In this document: positions 6,550-14,800 of the stretch, piece after piece
How the letters are laid out: each line of letters begins with the position of its first letter
How positions within the stretch are numbered: position 1 is the stretch's first letter
Virus record (IMG/VR): IMGVR_UViG_3300031977_001783
Coordinates: 1-31,689 of that record
Length of the DNA stretch: 31,689 nucleotides
Strand: one strand, 5' to 3'
Source of the DNA: a virus
The notes under the pieces: generated by a model
Told to the model about the DNA's origin: nothing
The model's input: the letters and a program-made list of their open reading frames with translations, nothing else
The model's database searches: none
Made by a program: the position numbers and the translations under genes

Positions 6550-8694
6550 ATGAAATATCCAAAATCATCCAATAAAATATCAGATGCACAAATAACATCA
6601 CAACCCGCTTATGTAAGTTGGGATTCTGATGATAAGGCTGAAGTTACTAAGGCTTTTGAAACATACAGTCAATCTTTAGGCGAACATGCTATAGCAAACG
6701 TACAAAGAGATTTTTCTGGCCTTACTAATTATGCTGACGGAAGACCCGGACTTCGTGCTTCTGATTTTGATTGGTTTAGACCCGGACAAGCGGCTCCTGT
6801 AAAACCAAAAGACATTATAGCTTTTGCTAGATATGCATACAGGAGAATTGGACTCATCCATAATGCTATTGATTTAATGGGTGACTTTGCAGCACAAGGT
6901 ATAAGACTTGTACACCCTAATAAAAGAATTGAAAGATTCTACAATAATTGGTTTGAGGAAGTGCAGGGTAAAAGAGTCTCAGAGCGTCTTGGACATCTTC
7001 TCTTTAGAGAAGCTAATGTCCCTATAAGATGGTATACTGCAAAAGTAAATAAAAACAAAAGAACGGAAATGCAAAGGTCAATAGCAGCTAGTGACATTAG
7101 TGCAGACATTGACAAAATAGAAACAAACAGAAACGAGATACCTTGGAGATATACTTTCCTTGATCCGATTCTTGTAGATCCTGTTGGTGGACCATTAGCA
7201 AATCTTTCAAAAGATAAGGTTTTAACCCTTAGTGTTCCTCTTCAGTTGCAGAACCAAATCAAAAGATTGCAAAATGCATCAGACACCGTAGAAGGTGCTG
7301 CGGCAAAAGAAGTTCTTGGCAAGATATCGCCAGACATTATTCGTGCAGTAAACGGAAACGGAAAGGTTTTGCTTCCACCAGAAAAAACAAGCATTTTCTA
7401 CTATAAAAAAGATGATTGGCAAACATGGGCTGATCCAATGACATACTCTGCTTTTGAGCCACTAAATCTATATCAAAGATTGCAATTGACAGATAAGGCT
7501 GCTCTAGACGGAGCTATGAATAAGATACGAGTTTGGAAAATAGGTAGTCTTGAACATAAGTTAGCACCTACACCAACCGCTTCATCTACTTTAGCAGACA
7601 TGTTGGGGGCGAATGTAGGTGGTGGAACGATTGACATTGTTTGGGGTCCAGATATTGATCTATTAGAAACAAGCAGCGATATCCAATCTTATCTTGGTGA
7701 AGAAAAGTATAAGCCAACACTTATGGCTATTTATTCTGCTCTAGGTATACCTCCTACTCTTACAGGTACATTTGGGTCTAGTGGAACTACAAATAACTTT
7801 ATTGCATTAAAAACATTAGTTGAAAGACTTAACTATGTTAGACAGATAATCATAGACTTCTGGAAAGAGCAAATAAAAATTGTTCAAAAAGCTATGGGTT
7901 TTCGTCAACCAGCTATCGTTGAGTTTGATATAATGTATTTAGAAGATCCTGCTGCTATGACTACCTTACTTCTTAATATGGCCGATAGAAACATAATTAG
8001 TGACGAGTTTGTTCAGAGACACGTTAAAGCTACTCCAGATATTGAGAATAGAAGAGTCCAGAAAGAGAATAGCTCTAAGGAAGAGAAGGTTAGTCCGTAT
8101 CATCAGGTAGATCAAGAATATGGATTGAAAAAGATAGCCTTGCAAACTGGGGTAAGTAGTCCTTCTGAAGTTGGATTAGAACTAGAAGAAAAGAAGGAAG
8201 GCGAACAGAATTTGGTTGAAATAAGAGAACAAAATAAAAATCCTCAACCTTCTGCTCCTCAACAAGAAAATAATTCTGGAGAGCCGGGAAGACCGAAGAA
8301 TTCAAATGATTCATCTCCAAGAAAAGAAAGGGTATTTCAGCCTAAACTAAAAGCTTCTGCTGAGATTTGGGCTAAAAAAGCTCAAGATCAAATATCTGAA
8401 TTGGCAAACCCAGCCTTACTGAATTTTTATTCTAAATCATCCCTAAGAAATCTTAACTCAGAAGAGTTTAGGGACGTAGAACGAGTAAAATTTGAGATTT
8501 TGTGTAATCTAGATATAGGACAAACTATTGACAATAATGCGATTGCTCATGCTGCAAAAAAACCAATACCTCATATTCATTTAGAATTTGAAAGTTGGGT
8601 TTCAGAAGCAGAAGAACAGCTAGGTAAATTAACCGTAGAGCAAATTCGTGATATGAGAGTGTCCTATTTTGTATATTATAAATATGGGAATTAA
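6550..8694 (+). CDS. Portal protein
   Basis: A 714-residue portal, the dodecameric DNA channel at the capsid vertex (family knowledge). Evidence: position between terminase and protease; an N-terminal wing region with YAYRRIGLIHNAIDLMGDFAAQG (split around residue 105); an LDPILVDP strand block; FEPLNLYQRLQLTDKAALDGAM, typical of the portal stem; and GIPPTLTG followed by a long helix with VERLNYVRQIIIDFWKEQI, the usual crown side. From about residue 505 to 714 it carries an extra, poorly ordered tail rich in Gln, Glu, Lys and Asn with a GEPGRPKNSNDSS stretch, then a helical end. I could not assign this extension. A GAGAG sequence lies 4 nt before the ATG. The call rests on motif patterns and gene order, not on an alignment. 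Confidence 0.88.
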   Translation: MKYPKSSNKISDAQITSQPAYVSWDSDDKAEVTKAFETYSQSLGEHAIANVQRDFSGLTNYADGRPGLRASDFDWFRPGQAAPVKPKDIIAFARYAYRRIGLIHNAIDLMGDFAAQGIRLVHPNKRIERFYNNWFEEVQGKRVSERLGHLLFREANVPIRWYTAKVNKNKRTEMQRSIAASDISADIDKIETNRNEIPWRYTFLDPILVDPVGGPLANLSKDKVLTLSVPLQLQNQIKRLQNASDTVEGAAAKEVLGKISPDIIRAVNGNGKVLLPPEKTSIFYYKKDDWQTWADPMTYSAFEPLNLYQRLQLTDKAALDGAMNKIRVWKIGSLEHKLAPTPTASSTLADMLGANVGGGTIDIVWGPDIDLLETSSDIQSYLGEEKYKPTLMAIYSALGIPPTLTGTFGSSGTTNNFIALKTLVERLNYVRQIIIDFWKEQIKIVQKAMGFRQPAIVEFDIMYLEDPAAMTTLLLNMADRNIISDEFVQRHVKATPDIENRRVQKENSSKEEKVSPYHQVDQEYGLKKIALQTGVSSPSEVGLELEEKKEGEQNLVEIREQNKNPQPSAPQQENNSGEPGRPKNSNDSSPRKERVFQPKLKASAEIWAKKAQDQISELANPALLNFYSKSSLRNLNSEEFRDVERVKFEILCNLDIGQTIDNNAIAHAAKKPIPHIHLEFESWVSEAEEQLGKLTVEQIRDMRVSYFVYYKYGN

Positions 8695-8697
8695 ATT

Positions 8698-10284
8698 ATG
8701 AATGATATAAAGGTATATGATTTTGAGCGTGAATGTGGTCTAGAAGAAAAGATTCGCTCTCAAGCGTCTGTTGCATTTACATCACCAGTAGTAAAAGATT
8801 TTGATAAAGTAAAGGGCATGGATCTAGCTAAGGCTAGTGAAGACCTTCTAGAAATAACATCTGCTGCTGTTGATGACCCAGATCTTTACAATGTTTATTC
8901 AATCCTAGTTTCTACTTCATGGAATAGGAATGATGACATTTTTGATAAAGAAGAAGTCTGGGCAGCTCGCAACAGTCCTGTTTTTAAACCAACCAACTTA
9001 GAGCATGACGAAAAGCAAATGGTTGGCAATATAATAAAGAGCTGGCCTGTAGATGAAAATTTTGAATTGATTGATGACAACATTGATCCATCAGCTCTTC
9101 CTGATTTTCACCTTTTGGTTTCCTCTGTTATATTTAAGCAGTGGCAAGATCCAGATTTGAGAGATAGAGCACAAAAGCTTATTGCTGAAATAGAAGAAGG
9201 CGATAAGTTTGTAAGTATGGAGTGTATTTTTAGAGGCTTTGACTATGGGGTAGTAGACCCCGATGGATCTAGTCATGTTGTTGCAAGATCTGAAGAAACA
9301 TCATTTCTGACTCAACATCTTAGAGCATACGGTGGTAGAGGAGTTTACCAAGACCATAAGGTAGGAAGGGTTCTAAGGAATATCACTTTTAGTGGGAAAG
9401 GTTTTGTTGCTAGGCCAGCAAATCCAGAAAGTATCATTTTTGATAAGGATCATATTTTTTCGTTTGCTTCCGCAAAAAGGACCAAAAACTTGTTTTTTGA
9501 AAGTAATGGTGTAACAAATAATACAGAGAAGCAACTTTATTTTGAAGTTAAAGCCTCAGATATGGAGAAACATAAAATGTCTGATAACCAATTTCTAAAC
9601 GATCAGGTCAGTGAGCTTAAAGAAGCTCTTGCATCTGTTCAAGCAGAAAATAAAACACTAAATGAAAAACTTGCAGAGGCAAACGTTTCTGCATTTGAAA
9701 AAAAGATCACAGAATTAGAAGCAACTGTCGCAGAGTTTGAGTCTAAGTCTGCTGAAATTTCTTCACAGTTGGAAGAGTCTGTTGCAAAGTCAGAAGCATT
9801 GCAGACAGAGTTGACTGAGAAATCAGAAGCTCTTGAAACAATTCAAGCTGACATGCATAAGATTAAAGAAGACAAGAAGAAAAAAGATCGCAAGGATATG
9901 ATGGTCGAAGCTGGTCTTTCTGAAGAGGAAGCAGAAGCTAAGATCGAAGTATTCTCAGAACTTTCTGATGACGCTTTCGCTGCAATCGTCGAAACAATTT
10001 CTACAGCAATGTATAAAGAAAAGGCGAAGAAAGAGAAAGAAGAAAAAGAAAAGGCAAGCGAAGAAGCTGGTGCTGGTATGCCTCCTGAATTAAAGGAAGC
10101 TATTGAAAAGAAAAAGGAAAAAGAAGCTAAAGCCGAAGAAGAAGTCGAAGAGACTGAAGCTTCCGAATTGGTTGAAGCTGAAACCGATGAAAGCAGCGTA
10201 GCTTTTTCAAGTGAAGAAGATGAATTATCCACCGCTAGAGCTAGTCTCCAAGAGTGGGTAGAAAAAAATATTCTTAAAAAATAA
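8698..10284 (+). CDS. Prohead maturation protease fused to a scaffold-like C-terminal region
   Basis: 528 residues in two parts. Residues about 55-250 resemble phage prohead serine proteases: VYSILVSTSWNRNDDIF, then NLEHDEKQMVG with candidate catalytic H103, FVSMECIF with candidate nucleophile S173, and FSGKGFVARPANPES near 231-245. Such proteases cleave scaffold and capsid N-termini inside the prohead. Residues about 294-528 are highly charged, Glu/Lys-rich and coiled-coil, as expected for a scaffold. An internal ATG at 9577 with its own ribosome site probably yields the scaffold alone. The ATG lies 3 nt after the portal stop; a GGGA sequence is the only visible ribosome site. Putative active-site residues are by pattern; whether a third residue (Asp, Glu or His) completes the site was not determined. 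Confidence 0.88.
   Translation: MNDIKVYDFERECGLEEKIRSQASVAFTSPVVKDFDKVKGMDLAKASEDLLEITSAAVDDPDLYNVYSILVSTSWNRNDDIFDKEEVWAARNSPVFKPTNLEHDEKQMVGNIIKSWPVDENFELIDDNIDPSALPDFHLLVSSVIFKQWQDPDLRDRAQKLIAEIEEGDKFVSMECIFRGFDYGVVDPDGSSHVVARSEETSFLTQHLRAYGGRGVYQDHKVGRVLRNITFSGKGFVARPANPESIIFDKDHIFSFASAKRTKNLFFESNGVTNNTEKQLYFEVKASDMEKHKMSDNQFLNDQVSELKEALASVQAENKTLNEKLAEANVSAFEKKITELEATVAEFESKSAEISSQLEESVAKSEALQTELTEKSEALETIQADMHKIKEDKKKKDRKDMMVEAGLSEEEAEAKIEVFSELSDDAFAAIVETISTAMYKEKAKKEKEEKEKASEEAGAGMPPELKEAIEKKKEKEAKAEEEVEETEASELVEAETDESSVAFSSEEDELSTARASLQEWVEKNILKK
9577..10284 (+). CDS. Probable nested scaffold protein (internal in-frame start)
   Basis: In-frame ATG at codon 294 of the protease gene, preceded by GGAG (9564-9567) with a 9 nt gap. 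Translation from here gives 235 residues beginning MSDNQFLNDQVSELKEAL, almost wholly coiled-coil and acidic, the profile of a scaffolding protein. The change of composition, from globular protease to coiled coil, falls exactly at this ATG. Lambda C/Nu3 is the classic precedent for an in-frame scaffold made from the 3' part of a protease gene. Not proven: initiation here is inferred from the ribosome site and domain boundary. Confidence 0.55.
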   Translation: MSDNQFLNDQVSELKEALASVQAENKTLNEKLAEANVSAFEKKITELEATVAEFESKSAEISSQLEESVAKSEALQTELTEKSEALETIQADMHKIKEDKKKKDRKDMMVEAGLSEEEAEAKIEVFSELSDDAFAAIVETISTAMYKEKAKKEKEEKEKASEEAGAGMPPELKEAIEKKKEKEAKAEEEVEETEASELVEAETDESSVAFSSEEDELSTARASLQEWVEKNILKK

Positions 10285-10293
10285 ATAAAATTC

Positions 10294-10299
10294 TATAAT
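10294..10299 (+). promoter_or_regulatory. Possible -10 box before decoration/capsid genes
   Basis: TATAAT in the 31 nt gap between the scaffold stop and the decoration gene. No good -35 box is visible (TTCTTA at 17 bp spacing). A start of transcription about 7 nt downstream would leave only a very short leader before the GGGAG ribosome site. Kept as a weak candidate because high capsid output would benefit from its own promoter. Confidence 0.18.
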
Positions 10300-10315
10300 A
10301 ATTGGGAGATTAAAA

Positions 10316-10771
10316 ATGGCTCTAAAAGGTGATCGCGTAGAACATCTCACAGATATTGGCTTCTTTAAAAGCGATGCTGTGATCGAGCGAGGTCTTATCG
10401 TTGCACACCTAACTGGTGGTTCTGGTGCTGCTATGGATGATTCCCTTGCACAAGTTGATACAGTTTCAAGCACAGGCGATTCCGCTGCGGGTTTGATTCT
10501 TAATGACGTTGTTAATCTTGATTTGACTCGTCAACAGTATAATGCTCACAAAGATGAAGTACAACTCGGTGGCAAAGTTACTTTGCTTCGCCGTGGTACA
10601 GTTGTGACAGATCAAGTGTCAGGCACACCTATTGTTGGTGAAGCTGCTCACTTTGATGCACAAGGTCGTTTGGTTACTGCTAGCCAGTCAAGCGGCAGCC
10701 AGCAAGTTGGACGTTTCCTTGGTATCAAGGACAGCGACGGATTTGTTAAAGTTGAAATTAACATCGTTTGA
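10316..10771 (+). CDS. Putative capsid decoration/stabilisation protein
   Basis: A 151-residue small, Gly/Val/Ser-rich, beta-type protein without Cys or membrane segments. It lies exactly between scaffold and major capsid protein, the place of head-decoration genes in lambda (gpD) and many other phages. The middle (KVTLLRRGTVVTDQVSGTPIVGEAAHF) reads like the beta-tulip/cement type. The gene has a good GGGAG site 7 nt before the ATG. Codon choice (CGT for Arg, C-ending codons) matches the capsid gene, suggesting high expression. I infer the function from position and composition; no diagnostic motif was seen. Confidence 0.6.
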   Translation: MALKGDRVEHLTDIGFFKSDAVIERGLIVAHLTGGSGAAMDDSLAQVDTVSSTGDSAAGLILNDVVNLDLTRQQYNAHKDEVQLGGKVTLLRRGTVVTDQVSGTPIVGEAAHFDAQGRLVTASQSSGSQQVGRFLGIKDSDGFVKVEINIV

Positions 10772-10786
10772 TAATTGGAGAAAAAA

Positions 10787-11785
10787 ATGAAATCTTTTGA
10801 CTATAGTCCAGAAATGGAAGCTATTCTAAAGCAGAGTGGCTCTAAGAGAAAAGAAGAGTCTTTGGCTGCTGTTGCAGAACTAGCAAAGGCTTTGGAAACA
10901 CCTCTTCGTAAAGGTGTTATGAGTGGCGATATCCTTGATGGTATCTTTGAAGTTGTTAATCTTGCTCCCGGTGCTACTAGTGAATTCCCATTGGACTTCA
11001 TCGCTCCCGGAACTGAGAAAGACTTCGTTGCTTATACAATTCCTAATCACGGTCGTATTCCTGAGCGTCATGTAGAAGGCGATTACGTCATGGTTCCTAC
11101 CTATGACATTGGTGCTTCTATCGACTATCTTTTGAAGTACGCTCGTGACGCACGTTGGGACGTTGTTGGTCGTGCAATGGATGTTATGCGTTCACAGTTC
11201 ACAAAGAAGATGAACGATGACGGATGGCACACATTGACATCTGCTGGCGTTGATCGTAACATTCTTGTTTACGACCCAGACGCTGCTGCAAATCAATTCT
11301 CAAAGAGATTGGTTTCTTTGATGAAGATCACAATGCGTCGTAACGGTGGCGGAAATTCAAGCTCCATCAATCGTGGCAAATTGACAGATCTTTTTGTCAG
11401 CCCTGAAGCTATTGAAGACATTCGCAACTGGGGTGTTGATGAAGTTGACGACATCACACGTCGTGAGCTTATCACTCAAGAAGGTGGCTTGCTTACAAGA
11501 ATTTTCCAAGTGAACTTGCATGACTTGGATGAGCTTGGACAAGAGCAAGAATACCAATTGTTCTATGAGAACGATCTTGGTGGCACACTTCCAGCAGGTG
11601 ATGGCGAAATTGTTATTGGTCTAGATATGAGCAGCAATGACAGTTTTGTTATGCCAGTTCGTGCTGGTCTTCAGATCTTTGAAGACGACACACTTCATCG
11701 CCAGCGTAGAGCAGGTTTCTACGGTTGGGCAGAACAAGGCTTTGCAGTCTTGGACAACAGAAGAGTCCTTCTAGGCTCATTCTAA
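10787..11785 (+). CDS. Major capsid protein
   Basis: 332 residues from ATG 10787, which has GGAG at 10777-10780 and a 6 nt gap. An in-frame TTG at 10775 lies on the ribosome site itself and is not a plausible start. The protein follows protease, scaffold and decoration genes and precedes a strong terminator, as expected for an HK97-fold capsid protein. Visible: a charged helical N-terminal arm (residues 1-40), then a globular region with PNHGRIPERHVEGDYVMVPTY, KKMNDDGWHTLTSAGV, the helix LVSLMKITMRRNGGG, and LTDLFVSPEAIEDIRNW, typical of the spine-helix/P-domain order in distant members. Codon use is noticeably richer in CGT and C-ending codons than in neighbours. Identity is strong by context, moderate by sequence motifs. 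Confidence 0.88.
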   Translation: MKSFDYSPEMEAILKQSGSKRKEESLAAVAELAKALETPLRKGVMSGDILDGIFEVVNLAPGATSEFPLDFIAPGTEKDFVAYTIPNHGRIPERHVEGDYVMVPTYDIGASIDYLLKYARDARWDVVGRAMDVMRSQFTKKMNDDGWHTLTSAGVDRNILVYDPDAAANQFSKRLVSLMKITMRRNGGGNSSSINRGKLTDLFVSPEAIEDIRNWGVDEVDDITRRELITQEGGLLTRIFQVNLHDLDELGQEQEYQLFYENDLGGTLPAGDGEIVIGLDMSSNDSFVMPVRAGLQIFEDDTLHRQRRAGFYGWAEQGFAVLDNRRVLLGSF

Positions 11786-11813
11786 TTTTTTAGACAAGTT
11801 GTGTGCATATGAT

Positions 11814-11848
11814 CCAGTGGTGGCACATTAGCTGCCACTGGTTTTTTT
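11814..11848 (+). terminator. Strong intrinsic terminator after the capsid gene
   Basis: CCAGTGG (11814-11820) pairs with CCACTGG (11835-11841), with a loop that can add a further CA/TG pairing, followed by seven T residues (11842-11848). This is the strongest terminator-like hairpin noticed in the window. It separates the head operon from the fibre block. The fibre ribosome site AGGGAG starts 2 nt after the T-run, so the fibre genes depend on read-through or on a promoter not recognised here. Confidence 0.85.
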
Positions 11849-11864
11849 CTAGGGAGTAGAATAA

Positions 11865-14800
11865 ATGTCAATAAAGCTCTATGATAGAGTAAAGCAAAGG
11901 TCTACTACCGCAGGTAGTGGTAATATTACTTTTACCTCTAGCATAACAACTTTTGTTGATTTCTCTGGTGTCTATTCAGACGGTGATAAGCTTTTTTATA
12001 CTATTGAAAATTTATCAGATTTTGAAGTTGGCATAGGTACTTATAGCGGAAATACCCTCTCAAGAGATACTGTTCTTAAAAGTTCTCAAAACGATTCTTT
12101 AATAAATCTTCCCGGTGACGCTAATACATTTGTATATGTAACTTATTCTGCCAGTGGTGTTGTATCTACAACTGGTGATAGAATAGCTCACAATGTAGAC
12201 GGAATTGATTTTAATATTACAGAATCTCCTTCATGGAAAGAAGGAAGAATATTTTATGATAATGAAGCAAAAGCATTATCGGTTTATAATGATGAAGCTG
12301 ATATTACCCTACAGCTTGGTCAAGAAGAATATCTAAGGGTAAGAAACAACACAGACTCTGTTATATTAAACGGTCAGGCGGTATTCATTACTGGCGCTCA
12401 AGGAACTTGGCCTGAAGTTGCATTAGCAATATCTTCAACTGAAGAAAGATCGCATACTATCGGTCTTGCAACACATAATATTGGAATAAATTCATTTGGA
12501 TACATAACAACATACGGTATTGTTAGACAAGTAGACACTTCTGATTTTTTAAACGGTGACGAGGTTTACTTATCTCAGCTTGTATCTGGCGGATTGACGG
12601 GCGTTCCTCCGATAGCTCCTAATTACAAGGTAGCAGTAGGTCATGTTTTAAGAAGTCATCCTAATAATGGTCAAATATTGGTTGTTGTTGGTGAGCCTAA
12701 ACTTGGAGGTGGAGACGTTAAATCTCTTGGAAACTTCCAAGAAAGTGGTGTCGCTTTTATCGACTTGATTGCTGGAAGTGATGCGGCTATTATATCTAGC
12801 AATACAGGAATGAGATATGATAGTAACAATCAAGTATTAGACATAAGGGCTGGGGGAATAAAATACCCAGACGGAAATACACAAACCGTTGCCTATACCG
12901 GACAACAAGCTAACTTACTACCTTATGCTACAATTAATTATGTAGATACAATAAGTGGCGACCTACAGACTCAAATATCTGGTAATGATACAGACATATC
13001 TGATCTGCAAACAGCGACAGGTGATCTTGATTCTAGAGTCACTCAAAATATAGCTAACATAGCAGTTGCTTCTGGTTACTTACAGGGACAGATTGATACA
13101 AATGATACCGATATTGCTGAATTGCAAACAGCAACAGGTATTTTAGATGCAAGAGTAACTCAGAATATAGCAAATATTGCAACTGCATCAGGATATTTGC
13201 AGGGGCAAATAGATACAAATGATACTGACATTTTAAATCTACAAACTGCTACTGGAAATTTAGATAGTAGAGTAACAACTAATACAAATAATATTAATTC
13301 AGTATCGGGCTTAATCATACATTACAGCGCTGACTCAGGTATTGATTTGATAGGTTCTACTTTTGTTATGGGTGGAACCGGCAGTCTAAATAAATTAAGT
13401 ATAGAATCAGTAGATGCAAATCAAGTTCCAATTTCGATTGTTGGCGATAGTCTACAGTCTGCTAATTTGCAAGAATGGAAGAATGGACCATCGAGTGTTG
13501 TTGCATATATAGATAAAGATGGCAACGCTTTATTCAGTGGTCTTACTACGCTAGGTAATTTGAATGTTAGTGGTAGTCTAACTTATATTCATAGTACAAA
13601 TGTAACAATCGCTGATAAGCAGCTAGAGCTTGCTTCTAATAGCGGAAGTCCTATAAGTGGCGATGTTTATATTGATGAAGGTGGGATAGTATTAAAATCT
13701 TCTGATGGAGATAAAGAATGGATTTGGAAAGACTCAACTAACGCTTGGACAACAAATCAAAATATTGACGTTGGAAGTAACTCTGTAATATTTGATGGAA
13801 TATCTCAAACGACAGCATATACTGGTCAAGAACAACCAGTAAGCGGATATCTACAGTCACAAATCGCTTCTGTATCTGGTCTTCTTTATGACCATTGGAC
13901 TGTTAGTGACGGAGTAAATTCAGAAAATATTTATGCTGGTGAAACACTTTCATTTACTGGCCTTGGTGGTACGATTGTATCATATGATTCTGGAACCAAT
14001 ATTATATCTATTAGCGGTGCTTCCGATCCTGTAGGAACAATAAGTGGCGTTGCTTTCTTTGGATATAATGGCGTTTTAACTGGCAATAATACATTTGCTT
14101 ATGATGGTCAAAATATATTTTTAAATGGCTACATACAGGCTACAGGCGGAAGAGCAGTAACAAGTAATGAAATTCATCACATTGTTGAACTTACTCAAGC
14201 TGAATATGATGCCTTAGTTCCAGACCCCGCTACATTTTATATCATCTCAGATGCTCCTTCTTTGTCTGGATACCTACAACCTCAGATTGATGAGCTTAAT
14301 TCTGGACTAGCAACCGTCTCTGGATCGCTATACGATCACTGGACAATAAGCGATGGTGCTATTACAGAAAATATATATTCTGGAGATATAGTAGTATTCA
14401 CTGGATTGGGTGGAACAACTGTTTCATATGATACTGGCACTAATACAGTTTCCATAAGTGGTGCTTCTGATCCAGTTGGATATATCAGTGGCATACCGTT
14501 TTTCGGTGATGATGGTGTTTTGAGTGGAAATCAGACAATTCTATATGACGGTCAAAACATACTATTGACAGGAACAATGTATGCTGGCGGTGAAAGAGTT
14601 ATAACAAGTGATGAAATATTCCATATCAAACAATTAACTCAGGCTGAGTATGATGGAATAACGCCAGATTCTGCTACATTTTATATTATAACTGATGCTC
14701 CTTCAATATCTGGCTACCTATCTTCACAAGATGCGGCTATATCTGGATACTTTGAAACAAGGGTAGATCAAGCTGATGCTGATATCCTTGCTGTGTCTGG

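Noticed and set aside
9843-10232. 129-codon Ser-rich open frame on the - strand
   Set aside because: Ser-rich composition is the mirror of the Glu/Lys-rich scaffold codons (GAA/TTC, GAAGAA/TTCTTC); a compositional shadow.
10775-10786. TTG start giving the capsid protein four more residues
   Set aside because: The TTG overlaps the GGAG ribosome site of the ATG at 10787, which has ideal spacing.
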